Shown piece by piece: positions 26,101 to 38,800 of a DNA stretch of 64,000 nt. Within the stretch, counting starts at the first letter, position 1. Each line of letters starts with the position of its first letter. Source of the stretch: Gordionus sp. m RMFG-2023. Its lineage: Eukaryota > Nematomorpha > Gordioida > Chordodea > Parachordodidae. The DNA lies in the NCBI RefSeq assembly GCF_954871325.1, contig NC_088776.1:20832052-20896051 (forward strand). The letters are read 5' to 3'. The notes under the pieces are model-generated. The model had not been told where the DNA came from. It did not search any database and saw only the letters and a list, made by a program, of their open reading frames with translations. A program made the position numbers and the translations under genes.

Positions 26101-26423
26101 AATTAACAATACTAATATAAGTAATCGAGTTTCATAAAATTTAAGATAACCTGTTGAGTTCACGACTCAAGTTTATGAATAGTTCAACTCAAGTTCATAA
26201 CTCGAGTTCATGACTCAAGATCAAAACTCAAGTTCATGACTCAAGATCAAAACTCAAGTTCATGACTCAAGATAAAAACTCAAGTTCACGACTCAAGTTC
26301 GGAACTCGAGTCGTAAAAATGAGTCGACTAATCGATTCAAAACTCGACTTGAGTTTTGAGTCTAGTTATTGCGACTTCGACTCGGAGTCGTAGTCGGGTG
26401 AACTCGACTTTTTAACAACACTA
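23119..26423. mobile_element. hAT element with ~300-bp terminal inverted repeats
   Basis: Begins TAGTGTTGTTAAACGACTC and ends GACTTTTTAACAACACTA, flanked by an exact 8-bp duplication gtaaaatc (23111-23118, 26424-26431). The terminal repeats are about 300 bp (23119-23395 and 26155-26423) and consist largely of tandem GACTCAAGTTCATGACTCAA-like units. At 24179-24448 the minus strand encodes an intact 89-aa hAT dimerisation domain (STSVASERTFSKAVDCMTKK). A subterminal array like that of the 1-1296 element lies at 24605-24725. A second internal inverted repeat (about 24845-25265 and 25470-25895) carries in both arms the N-terminal start (MDEVDMEQEQDNSFTSIKDY, then C-x-x-C at 25848-25859). It is a composite and not autonomous as it stands. 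Confidence 0.9.
24179..24448 (-). pseudogene. hAT transposase C-terminal domain fragment
   Basis: An 89-residue frame with ILDWWAKNAKIYPTLALMAR followed by TSVASERTFSKA and CMTKKRNRM, the hAT family dimerisation domain (Dimer_Tnp_hAT type; BED-finger transposases such as ZBED relatives). It ends CLSCWDVDLLE and a stop. Upstream (higher coordinates) the catalytic part is missing, so it is only a piece of a transposase. It is the most intact hAT C-terminus in the window, implying the youngest layer of this nest. Confidence 0.85.
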
Positions 26424-28480
26424 GTAAAATCCAATCTTCATTGAGATTGGGTTTATTGTTCAATTATCTCATCTGTGCTTGGCGTCAAATACCTACGAAT
26501 AATCAAAAGGGCCAAATAATTCAATATATTGTCAGAAGTTGTACTCCTTAATTATGCTTTTATTCTTCTTAAAGAAGAGAATGTTCTCTCATTAGTTGCA
26601 GTACTAATGTGATGTGTTGCTAATATATATAATTTATTACACATTGGGAAAATAATCTTAAAGATGTTTGAAATGATGCAAAGCATCCATAGCATTTTTG
26701 GGGATTATATCAACCATAGTTAATCTTTTATATACTATAGTTGGCATTCAGCCAATAAGGCATCATAAGATATTTTAACATCTCCATGAAAAAAAATCTG
26801 ATAAATATTTTATTTTTTTTCTATTACTATCTGAAAAAGGTTGGTAAGGCTTTTGTGAAAGTAATATCTGCAGACTGCTAAGTGCTGCCTGATGAATTAA
26901 AACCCGTTCTATTTGAGTTATAAATGTATCTAAGAGAGGGATAAATACATTTATTTTATAATACTCTTCTACTGACCCTATATTAATGTTAGGACGATAA
27001 GCTTGCTTCGCTGCAAGCCGAGGGAGCAAATGTTAATCTCATATAGCTCTGCTTTTGACTCAAAAATAACATATAAAATTCTTCAATAACATTAGCCCTA
27101 ATTTCCCTGAGTTCTAATAATATGCTCTCCGCTATTCTCATCGTTTCAATCAAGTCAATGTTATGTTTTTAAAAATACATAATATATATTCTAATGAGAA
27201 AAAAAAGTAAGTATTGAAACCAATGATATGCTTGCTTCTGAGGATATATCTCCTTCAGGTGTGATTTTTCAGCAAGAGCATAATAATCAACTCTTCTAAC
27301 TCTATAAAAGCTGTTTTGGTAGCAAAGACTCCATCTCGTTGGACAAGCTCTTTGCAATGTTTTCTCCTTGTTAGACAAGGAGTTTCAGAAATAATTCTGT
27401 TTACATAATCTCCTAAGGCTTGATATTTTACAAGGCCACGAAAATTACCTTCATTATAATTATTATTGAAATTCAAGCTTCCTGAATCCAAATTACCATG
27501 TAATTCTGGGCCCTGCAATTCACAATATAGTATAGCCTCAATAGATAGCTTGCTCTCTATTTTCTTTTGCTATTTTAATCCTATTTTTGTCAATGTGTGA
27601 TAAAATGGGAATCATATCCCCACAATTAATTTGAAGAAATAATGGGTTCACCGCGTTTGTGATAAATTTGTTTTATTGTCAAAGATTTATCCAGCATCTT
27701 TGTACTTGTTGACTTAACTAACAGGACTCATAACTTGCAATAAGCTCCATTGTCTAGGTAGAGAGTTCTAGCCACAACCATCTAGTAAAATAGCTGTTTT
27801 GAAATTTTAACTTTCAATTAGCACATAAAGTTTGTGTGAAATTTGAGGGATAGAATATAAATCTATTATTAAATAAAATATTAATCTTAGGTATCTGTAT
27901 TACCTTTTTAAAAAGCTTATGTTTTACTTCTAGGCTAAATATGAAATTTTATAAAATTATTAGTACTTTTTTGCTTTTTTGTAAGATGACTAGGATTTTC
28001 ATCATCATCAGTATGTTTAAAAAATTTTTTATGTCCATAATTATTATTTGACTAGAAAATAGACAAATATTACACCAAGAAAAACTTGAAATCGAAATTA
28101 ATTGATAAAATAACTTAGAATGAATGTGATAAATAAATGTAATTAAATATATTTAAAACGAAAGAGAATGGATTAAATATTATAAAATACAACTTAATAT
28201 AAACAAAAATATTTTTGAAAAATTTATCCGGCATCTGCTTTTTTGGCTTTGGGGGGGGGGGGGATTTGTCCCCCTGTCCCTCCCCCGCTGCGTACATCAA
28301 TGAATATAAGTAACAGTTTGCTTACAAATATTTAACGCCAATTAATTTACAATATAATTAAAATTAAGCGTATTATTATTCATCCCACAATGGATGTAAT
28401 TAATTAGATATCTTTTCTTCTCTTTTTTACGTGTTTTTAGGAAGCTATTTTCTTCTTCTTTGGAATAATATTTTACTTTT

Positions 28481-28954
28481 ATTAAGATAAATAAATTAAA
28501 ATTACTTACTTTATAAAAAATTATATTTGATATATTATATTATTTAGTAATTTTATGGATCTATTATTATTAATTATAAAACATTTCACTTTTGTCTTAA
28601 GACTTATCTTTGGCTTATACTCCATTTATTTAAAAACATTTTTGGTTCATTTTACATATTTATAAATTTATTTTCCCAAAAATCTATAAATTATGATGAA
28701 TAGTTTTATAAAAAAATATCAACTTTTACATTCTTTCTTTCAAATTATTGTTTAAGATGTATGCATACATTTGTGAGGATCAGAGAGTAGGGGGAGGACT
28801 AATGGGCATATTTTTTTATTAGCTAAAAATGATATTTACAAAAAGTGATAAATTTCTGAAGGGGGGATATCCCCTTGCCCCCCTTCCTGGTTACGCCTAT
28901 GATGTTGAGTTAAAAGCAGAGCTCCATGAATTTAATATTTTTACTTCGACTCAC
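28481..28954. other. AT-rich stretch with one hAT-like terminus
   Basis: CCTGGTTACGCCTATG at 28886-28901, preceded by a GGGGGGATATCCCC/CCCCCC tract, looks like the right end of another G-tract hAT MITE (inverse CATAGGCGTAACCAGG). Its left end was not found. No gene. Confidence 0.4.
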
Positions 28955-31473
28955 AGCAAGGGCTAGGGGGGGGGATAATTAAATTTTTTAAGATAAAATT
29001 ATTGTTATTTAAAAATATCAAGAATAAATTTATTAGGGCTAATAAATATTTTTTGGTGAATTATAATAAAATAAATATATAAACCGAACTATAATATAAA
29101 TGTGAATTAAAAAATATTAAACCGGTATAACCGGTGGCATATAACTCTAAAATAAATGTGAATTATTAAATATTAAGTGGATATAACCAGCATATGAATC
29201 ACTATAAAATAAATGACCCAAATAGAAATTTAAATTTTTTGAGCCTTTAAAATTTATATAATAAATATAAAAAAATTCAAATCTTGGAAATATAAATTAA
29301 TACAAAAGTTTCTTAGGGATAGTTGTATTTGTATATAACAGCTTATAAAGTATTCATGAAAAAATATATAACACATTAAAAACTAAAATTGCATAAAAAA
29401 TATTATTAAGAGACATATTATATATTTATAATGTAAAATCCAATCTTCATTGGGATTGAGCTAATTTTTTATATCTCATGCGTCCTTGGCGTCAAATGTC
29501 TATGAATATTCAAAAGGGAGAGGGACAAACCATTCAATCTACTTTCAGAAGTTATACTTATTAGGTATGTCTTTATTCTTCTTAAAGAAAAGATTGTTCT
29601 CTCATTGCAGTACTAATGGGAAGAGTTGCTAATTTATTATTGGAAAAATAATCTAAAAGATGTTTGAAATGATGCAAGGTATTCATAACATTTTTTGGGA
29701 CTATATCAACCATAGTTAATCTTTTATACCATAGTTGGCTTTCAGCTAATAAGGCATAATAAGATACTTTAACCTTCATGATAAAAATCTACCAAATATT
29801 TTATTTTTTTTCGTCACCATCTGAAAAAGGTTATGAAGGCTTTTGTGGAAGTAATATCTGCAGATTGGTAAGTGCCTAAACCGTTCATTTATTTCGGTTA
29901 AAATGTATCTAAGAGAGGGATAAATACATTTATTTTATATTACTCTTCTAATGACCCTATATTAATGTCTGGACAATGAGCTCGCCTTGCTGCAAGTCGA
30001 GGGAGACAAATATTAAAGTCGTATAGCTCTGCTTTTGACTCAACAATAACATATAAAATTCTTCATTAACATTAGCCCTAATTTCCTTGAGTTCTAATAA
30101 ATGCTCTCTGCTATTCTCATTGTCTCAATCAAGTCAATTTCATGTTTTTGAAAAGTATTACATAAAATAGTTGTGTAATTAAATAATTTATTAATACAGA
30201 GAGAAAAAAAAACAATTTGATCTAAAAGTAATAAATCCAATAATTTGCTTGCTTTTGGGGAAATATATCTTTCACCATTGTGATATTTCAGTAAGAACAT
30301 TAATAATAGGCTTTTGATGACGAAGATTCCATCTCGTTGGACAAGCCTTTTGCAATTTCTTTCGCCTAGTTGGACAAGAAGTTTCGTAAATTCTGTTTAA
30401 AATATTTTGTCACTTGGGGTATTCTATTAGTTAATGCAGAATCTCCGAATGCTTTTAATTTTACAAGACCATAAAAATTACCTTCATTATCATTATTATT
30501 GAAATTCAAGCTTCCGGAATCCAAATGGCTACGTAATGCTAGGCCCTGCAATCCACAATATAGAATGGCCTCAATAGTTAGTTTGATCTTCATCTATTTT
30601 CTTTTGCTATTTTTGTCAATATGTGATGAAATAGGAAACATATCCCCATTTCAAATTAATTTGAATAAATCATCAGTTCACAGCGTTTGTGATAATTTAT
30701 TTTTAATAATTGTCAAACCAGCATCTTTGTACTTGTTGAATGGAGTTTTAACTAGACAGTTGAGCTTAACTAAACCAGCAAATATTGGGCCAAACAGGAC
30801 AAACATCTTGCAATAAGCTTCATTGCCTCGAAGAGAGTATGATAGCCATAACCAGTGGCGTAGCTAGGAATTTTCCTTAGAGGGGGTCCATACATATAAA
30901 AGCTGGGGGCTTCGCCCCCCAGACCCCTTTAACGGGCCTTCGGCCCTTTTGCTCGGCCTTCGGCCGGGTTTATCTTACAAATCATAACCATATCTTTGAT
31001 AATATATAATAAATCTATTTTTTAAATGCATCAATAATATGTTATTATAATTTAGTAGATTATTCTCAATGACTTTATAATAATACTATCCAGAATAATT
31101 TCAATAGTAATATAATTGATATAAAATCACTTTATCATCAATATGTTTAAAAAAATTTGTTTTGTTTCCATAATTATTATTTGACTAGAAATTTAAAAAT
31201 GAAGATAAATATTTCGCCACTATAAATTTGAAAATTATAGATAAATCTTATCCAAAAAATGAAATTGAAATTAATTGATAAAATAATTTAATACATAAAT
31301 GTGATAAATAAATGTATCAAATATATATTTAAAAAGAAAGAGATAGGAATAAATATTATAAAATATAAATTAATATAAACAATAATATTTTTGGAAAATA
31401 TATCCGGCATCTGCATTTATTGGCTTGGGTGAGATTTGACCCCCTGCCCCCCCTACCGCTGTGTACGCGCCTG
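28955..31473 (-). mobile_element. hAT element, A family, copy B
   Basis: Collinear with copies A and C: the G-tract at 28967-28975, the minus-strand C-terminal region at 29582-29779 (NTLHHFKHLLDYF block), and the central GLQGLALRSHLDSGSLNF block at 30480-30560. The right terminus CGCTGTGTACGCGCCTG ends at 31473. The left terminal repeat is eroded, so no target duplication could be established. The transposase frame is broken in many places. MITE F is inserted at 30853 in its transposase 5' region. Confidence 0.8.
30853..31125 (+). repeat. MITE F fragment inside hAT copy B
   Basis: Starts CAGTGGCGTAGCTAGGAA, then a GC-rich hairpin block (GGGGGCTTCGCCCCC, GGGCCTTCGGCCC, CGGCCTTCGGCCG) and AT-rich sequence. 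Copies A and C lack it at the same place, so it is an insertion. The right end is not recognisable; it is placed where similarity to copy A resumes (about 31125). Confidence 0.6.
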
Positions 31474-31889
31474 ATAAATGATTTTATTTTTTAATTAGGT
31501 TTATAAATGATTTAAGTAATAAAAATCAATTAAGCTTTGTTAATGCTAAATTATTTAGACATAATGATTGATTTTCCATTTTTAATAAAGAATTTGATTG
31601 AGCTAGCCGACATAGTGAAAATATAATTTATATGCATTAATCTAATCTAATTATTAAAATAGCACTCATTTAATAAAAGTTTAGATAGTCTTATTAATTT
31701 TTAAATAATAAAATCAAATTTATGTATAATACTTAATAAAATTTATAGAAATCGTTCAGGGGGGCTATCAAAAAAATTATTTTTAGTTGTGAGATTTTAG
31801 GGAGCCATTAAAAAAAAATTTTTTGCTTCAGGGGGCTATTCATATTGGGGCTCGAGCCCCTGTCCCCCCTCTTCCCAGTGACTCTACTG
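31474..31889 (-). repeat. MITE D, copy 3 (inverted, partial)
   Basis: Read on the minus strand it starts CAGTAGAGTCACTGGGAAG at 31889 and carries GGGGCTCGAGCCCC and AGCCCCCTGAAGCAAAA as in D1 and D2. It runs to 31474, where it abuts hAT copy B. Its other half was not found on the far side of copy B, so the junction is a truncation rather than a clean insertion. Confidence 0.65.
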
Positions 31890-31911
31890 CTTACAACAAG
31901 GCGCTTCTACC

Positions 31912-32258
31912 CAGGGGCGTCGCTAGCCTTTACAATCTCAGGTCGGCCTGGTTTTATATTAATATATTATACTTTTTTAAAATTTGTTAACTCTGAACAA
32001 TTATTCATAATTATTTTGTCATTTATTATATTATACATTCAAAATAAACTGGCATATAAATAATTAAAACAATACAAAAATTTCTAACAATAATATTTTT
32101 TAATATAAAATCTATTTATTACAGTATAAAATATTTTCGATTGCTGATATAAATAAATTTTGCCTCAAAGAATTACAAGAGATAAAAAAGGTTAATTATT
32201 TCATACATATGCCTCAATTGATAATCTGCACCCCCCCCCCCCCTTAGCGACGCCACTG
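31912..32258 (+). mobile_element. MITE E, copy 2 (complete)
   Basis: A 347-bp element with termini CAGGGGCGTCGCTAGC and TTAGCGACGCCACTG and a C-tract just inside the right end (32230-32243). The flanking 8-mers cttctacc (31904-31911) and cttctatc (32259-32266) match at 7 of 8, as expected for a hAT-type duplication. It has no coding capacity and is collinear with the copy at 15305-15707. Confidence 0.85.
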
Positions 32259-32886
32259 CTTCTATCACATAGGAGTAAGGCGAAAGATAATTATTAAAAT
32301 TAAACGGGGGTAGGGAGTTGTGTAAAAGTAATTGCCTTTATTTAAATGGGAGAAATCAAGGTTGCAAAAGTAGTGAATATTTTTATTTTAATTTAGATAT
32401 TTTTTTTTCTTCTAATTTTGAAGAATTTTAGGGGTTAGGATAGAGGATAATATCGTTATTTGGTGTAGGTGCTTGATCTTAGATAGAGATCTACAGGAGA
32501 ATAATTTTTAATACATCTCCATATTCATATATACATGCATAATTCTCATATATGTTTAGTTTTTTAAGTATAAGATGATATATTACTATGATATAAACAA
32601 AATATTTTGATTAACCATGATTTAATCATATCCACGAGATTAAATTTAAAATTGTAAAAATAATTATCTCAAATTTCACTTAGAAAAAATATTTTCGTGA
32701 CCCACCCACCAACCGAAAATAAAAATAAGTTCAGTTTCTCTCCCCCCCCCTTCCCCATGGATCTAGTCTATGGGTCGTGTTTTGCTTTGCAGAACTGTAG
32801 TTCCAAGTTCCAAAAAATAAAATTACACCAAAATTACGCCATCTATATTTTATGACTCGTTAATCTAAAATCAAGAAAGTCAAAAA
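32259..32886. other. Upstream region of the cyclin Y gene
   Basis: AT-rich, with a C-tract at 32742-32750. No TATA or other promoter element can be asserted with confidence in such AT-rich DNA. Confidence 0.4.
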
Positions 32887-35800
32887 ATGGGAAATAAGAG
32901 CTGTTGTTTGGGAAAAGCTGAAGATGAAGAATATCCAGAGAAGCCGAACAATTTTTGTAATAATGTCAAGAAGCATAGTAAAACATTTTCGACTATAAAC
33001 GGAAAAAATATAAAAGGGGAAAGTTATTCAAATTTACAACATATTAGTGAAAGGGAACCTGAAGGTTAGATACTATATATAATATTTAATATTATATTTA
33101 AAATTTAGATAACCTTAAAGACCCTTCAAGTAATCCGTCTGCTGGTCCTTTATTTGTGTCTAAATCAAAACTTGATCTACTTAGTAAAAATTTATTTATA
33201 AATATAATTGAGAAACAGCTGATCAAAACATATTGCAGCTTTTGATATGATACTTATAGAAAGATAAATTAGAGTTATGTAATTTACATTATCTTTAAAT
33301 TTCTTAGAGCCTAACTAGCTTACCAAAATTTTTTTTTAATGACAAATTCTACTACTTAGTGATCATCTAAATTTTTAAATGAAGCTATGTCAAATTTAAT
33401 AAAATATGATTATTAATATAATCATTTTATATTAGGTTTAAATGAAAAGAAAAGAGACTATAAAAATGTGAGTATACATCTATTTTTATTTATTGTCTTT
33501 TATTTTAATTTTAATAATTAATATATATAATTGTAAGATTTTTAAATAATTTTAACTTGTTTAATATATAATATAGTAAAATGTTATATAAAAGTCAAAT
33601 TAAAATTTTAACCTTTCTATAAATAAATAATCAATTTTCCTAACTATACTTAAATATGAGAAATTATATATTGTATAAATCATTAGTAATAAATATTCCA
33701 TATGGTTAAACATTTTTATTAAAAATTATTAAATTTAAATAAAATAAATTTAAAATTTATATTTTTTAAGGTCATTAGCATTTCAAATTTAATTACAAAA
33801 GATTTATGCAAAAATGAAGATTAGGATGTTTTTTAAAAATTTTTATTTTATATGAAAATTTATAATTATATCCATCTTTGCTGTGAATCTATATATATGA
33901 ATATGCATTTAAATTTAATAATTTATCATTAATTTATATTTGAATTTGTGTAATAAAAATTGTCAATATTTAATAATCATTAGTCTTAATAAATTTCCGA
34001 AACTTAAGATATTCTTTAACTCCTAGAGTAATTCAAAATTTTTCAATACCCATAGAAAATTACTACTTATGCACCTAGGTAGGAATTAAAAAATAGGTAT
34101 GCTTAAGGCTGATGTGTGGGGGAGGGTAAAAAGATATAAATTTCACAAACAAAACAATAGTTCCTTTTTGAATATTTTAAAACCACAAAATCACATTCAA
34201 AAAATAAAAAATATTTTAAATTACAACACCCCCAAAATTTTATTTCTAAGTTCTATACCAAAGTGTGAGTATTGATTAAATTTGATATTATTTTTAAAAA
34301 AGTTTGATTAATGTAAAAGTCATTTTTCTAATATAGTTTCTTTACTCAATAAGAATTTAGTACTCCATATTTCTTAGATACTATAGTTGGTAAAACTCAA
34401 GCACTATCTCTTTTTTTATTATAGTTGGGTATATATTTTTAGCCAACCAAAAAATCGACTAACCCATGTTTTTATTTCTTAAAAAGATAACAGCTCAAAT
34501 TTGATAAATTAATATAAATTAAAACGCCTTAATGTTAGATTTTCTCTGGAATGTGCTAGAAGATTGAGCCAGCATTTCGCCATTACCCATCTATATTTTT
34601 TAGCCATCATTATTCCTTGATTTTTTTTATACAAAATTTAAAGACAAATTACTTTTGAAATACATTGGGCTAAAAGGGAGTTACTATATTTTACATAAAC
34701 ATGTAAATATATAAGGGTTTTTATGCAGTTAGAATAATATAATCACACTCATCGGTAATTGTACAAAAATATTTGGAATATAATTATAATCTACCCCAAA
34801 TAAAAAATTTCTACAAAAATGGAAAAATAAGGACAAAAATCCCCTAATATTTTTATCGCCATTTTTTAAATATAAATTGATGTTATAACAAAATCAACAT
34901 TTTTTTCAAATGGCAGGTGTCACAGATCTGAACTGAAGAAGGTTAAATGGTTGCCAGACATGGGGTATGATCAATATATATCAGTGACTTTAAAGGGTCA
35001 AAATTTTAGTCCAAGCTTTTATTCCCAAACCCGCCCAGGATTGTTTGACCCTAAATTTTAATTTTTAATAATTTTTTGACCCAGCCTGGAATTTTTAAAA
35101 ACTGTATTTTGAATAATAAATCGTTTCTAAGGGAAATCAAAATTGAGCAGTAAATGAATATTAAACGCTATATTATTTTCTAACTGATTAATTGATATTT
35201 AAAAATTATCCTGGCCCAGTTCAGATTTTATACTTACATCGGTTTTTCCAATCTCAAAGTTTTTTGTCCTTTTTTCCCATTTCTGGGAAATATTTGTCCA
35301 GGAATCGATCATGCCATGTGTAAAATATTCTTTATGAAGCAATATCCATTAACATCATTCAAGATTTAAATTTAAACATTATTGTAATCACGATTAATTA
35401 ATCGAAAAATATTCTCATATAGGGCAACTTTATTGAAGTTCACTTCAATATTTACCCCCTATTCCACTTGTTATCCTTTTTTAGTGATTTTATTTTAATT
35501 AACATGTAATTTTTTTCCTTCCTTTTGACCTATCTCGAAGTCGACTAGGCATCGTAGTTCTTCGTCCTTGCTTCCCACCCCTTTTAACGCAGATACTCAC
35601 CTTTCTTCCTCCTTCACGACTGCGAGTCATGTTCGCCGGGCTACCAGTTTTAAACCTCACACAATCATGCCAAATCCACACGGAGGCACTATTCATTCTT
35701 CACGGTATTATCGCGAACTTCGTCGTCCTAGTTCTTGCTCCACCATTTACCTAGGTATACTTTAATAATATTAAATAGTAGTGTTGTTTAAAGCTCGATT

Positions 35801-38800
35801 TTTAAAAACGGCTAATCCAATATTTTAGTTTAAAAAATATTACGCAAGTCTGAAGATTTGTACAAAGATAGCAGAAAAATTTGGACATCTATTAATGAAA
35901 TCCCGAGGCTTGCACAATATTTGTTAAAATATTAGCCATTTTTAAAAATCGAGTCATTTAACAATACTATTAAATAGGAAAATTAAACAAATTATAATAG
36001 TAACACAATGTAAAAATATCACAACAAAGATAGAATTATTTAGATCGGTAAAAAAATAAACCTTTTTTTATAGTTGGCTAGCACACCTGGTTCCCATACA
36101 GAGCCTCAAATGTACAAAAAAAGATTTTTGCACTTATAAAATTTTTAAATTGCATATGTCTCAAAAAATTTTTAAGACATGAAATCAATTAAAATAAAGG
36201 AAATTATAGCCTTTGTGATTCAAGATGAAGTACAAGGTTCACTGAATAAACCGCAAGTTACATCTATCCTTTTGTGATTTATTACAAGACACTTATCTCT
36301 CATTCATAATACCTTCATTAATTCTAAAATTTAGTCCACTACTTAACGGAGAAAATTCAAAACTGTCAAAAAGAAGTATTCTAATTTTCAGATGGAGCAG
36401 TATCACAATATAAGAATCGCAAAGATTTAATCAATCTTTATTACAACCTTGAAGATGATAAAACCTGAGTGGCCTTTCGGGCCAAATCTCATGGTAAATC
36501 AGCATGTGACGGAGTTTGAGGTAAACTCAAAGGTTTAGTTGCTAGGGCCATTTTATAAAGACCTGTATAACAAATAACTTGCCCTAAAAGTTTTTGTTTA
36601 TTCTAAGAAAAATATTAATGGTATAAGATTTTTAATTTATTAATATATTTATAAAAATTTTTCTTTAAGGGATAGATTTCTCCTATATTATGGAAGATTA
36701 ATATAAGAAAGAGAAAATAATTTTAGTATAGAGATTCAATAAAGCTCATACACTAATCGGAACACAAAAATTATATATTTTTTTATCCAATTTTTCATGA
36801 TATAGAAGTATTGAAGTTAAATTTTAGTCAAATTCAACAGAATCACAAATATTATACATAAAATTTCACTCAATTATTGTAAATTTATTATATGGAAAAA
36901 TAAATGGATTTATAACATATCCATGACAATCATTGGTATGATAAATGGTCTGTTTTAGAAAAAAAGATTAGAAGTGTGTTTCTTCATTCCAAGGATCATA
37001 AAAATATTAATGCGTTTATTTTTTTAATTGAATGGTTTGGTATCGTTTTGGTTTGTTGGTACAAATATGAAATTTTTTTTATCATCACTTCATATCTTTT
37101 CAGGATCTTGAATCCTCTTTTAAAATAAGGATTTGGATTCAATAAAATCTTGAGGGTTTTTTTTAACAGTAATCATTCATGGTTTTCTTTCCATGATTAA
37201 TTTAAAACAATTAAGGTTTTTTTAAAATCACTATTTTTATTCTCTTAATTTATTAATAATTTTAATTTAAACCAATACAATATTTGGGTAATCTTGAGTT
37301 TTTAATATTGGTTCTCATAACCCCACTATTATGCATAAATAACAAATTTGATATATATTTTTATTTGATCGAAAATAACAAGAGAAATAAACTGCCATTT
37401 GTCGTTAATTTTTTTTATAGATGATTGCACCGCCAGTCGCCCTCACCTAAAAATGACGGTGAAATCTCTCGCGCTTGCAACTTACTATCATACGCGTCGC
37501 CTAGAATCTCCACGAGCTCACAGTTCTGGAGATCCTTTATGCAATACCCGCGGCTCCAAACGTAGTAGCAGAAGACGCGAACCCGACTCACTTATTTTTG
37601 ATGAAACGTTGCATCCACTAAATGTTTACTTATTATTCTTAAATTTTTTGCCCGTTTAATATTGTTGGTTTGATTTTTAATAGCTTGAATATAGTTTGGA
37701 ACTGGGATCAATGTAAGAACCCAAACAACGTTTTTGAACCTATTAATTATGCATAATATTTTAAAAAAATGAAGATTAAAATTATTTAACCCCATTTAAT
37801 AAATTATAAATTAAAATAGATTATATTATCTTCATTTATACCAAGTAATATTTATTTTTTAAAACTTCACCTATTTTTAGAAAGAAACTCATCACGAACG
37901 AGAAATGAAAGAACCAGATTTCAAGACGATCTATAAATTTTTACGTAACCTATTCAGCAACGCTCAACTCACGGCCGAATGCGGGGTCATTGCTTTGGTA
38001 AATATACAAATACTATTTGATATTTGTTAAAGTTTATCCATTATTATATATTATAAATAATGGCACATTTTAATATTTATTATTTTTGGCTTATCTTGAA
38101 GCACTAGCCAAAATAAATTAGTTCATTCTCTAGGCACGCAAGAACTGATTTTTGTAATTCTCATGATTGTATCAGTGTTCTATTTAACCTCTAGACGGAG
38201 CCGATAATTTTTAAAGACCGGTTTGGAATCTGCTCAAATAGAACGATTTTGACTTCTTTCGTTGATTTTGTGTCCTAGAAATTTTATATATCTGCAAATG
38301 TTTTAAATTTATGATGCCTTGGGAAACGTCATGAGCTTAAAATTTTTCCCTAAATCAAGATAAATTGGGGAAATCTTAGCATTATTATTGGTTATATTAT
38401 AACTATATATTAATATAATCATAAATTTTTTTGTATTACGTTTAATGAGTATTTTTGCATATTTAAACCAGAGCTCGGTACCGGTTTAAATTTAAGAATT
38501 GGAATGCAGAATTTCAAAGCTTGTAACAAACCGGATTTCTGAAGATATTTGTATTAAACGGAACCGGTTCTAAACTTTGCTATATAATTATCTAATATTT
38601 TTCTAACAAACGCTTTATAATTAAAGGTGTTTTTTTAAAATTTATTCCAAGTCACCAATAATTATATTTTAAAAATTGTGCATAAAAATTAAATGAATTA
38701 TAATCAAAATATTTAAAACAAATTTTTTCCTAGAAACATATGCGCTTTATAAAAATCAAGTTGTAAAAAATTTGTAATCTTATTTTTTTTAATGCTTGTT

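Larger units (their letters stand above)
22601..28302 (-). mobile_element. hAT element A (ZMYM1-like transposase), contains a nested hAT
   Basis: Termini CATGCGCGTACGCAG and CTGCGTACATCAATG form the inverted repeat. The exact 8-bp duplication is aatataag (22593-22600, 28303-28310). G-tracts lie just inside both ends (22625-22633; 28250-28263). The decayed transposase is on the minus strand: the GSLNFNNNYNEGNFRGLVKY block at about 27430-27490, MLPRLAAKQAYRPNINIGSV at about 26970-27029, and the C-terminal region near 26450-26760. The blocks match the better copy at 60525-63298. It is interrupted at 23119-26423 by another hAT. Frames are broken; own length without the insert is about 2.4 kb. Confidence 0.9.
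21903..28480 (+). repeat. MITE D, copy 2, split by nested hAT elements
   Basis: Starts CAGTGGCGTCGCTATGAGG and follows copy D1 through AGCCCCCTGAAGCAAA and GGTAAAATGCCACTTTTACAG up to 22600. It resumes after hAT A at 28311 (GCTTACAAATATTTAACGCC) and runs to about 28480 (GGAAGCTATTTTCTTCTTC). It is the outermost and therefore oldest layer of a three-level nest. No coding capacity; the right terminus is not clear. Confidence 0.7.

Noticed and set aside
35499-35696. 65-aa minus-strand frame rich in Arg
   Set aside because: It is the complement of cyclin Y exon 4, which has clear homology and splice sites on the plus strand.
38460-38590. Possible regulatory palindrome ACCGGTTTAAA in cyclin Y intron 6
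   Set aside because: Only imperfect, without conservation evidence; more likely a decayed short repeat.
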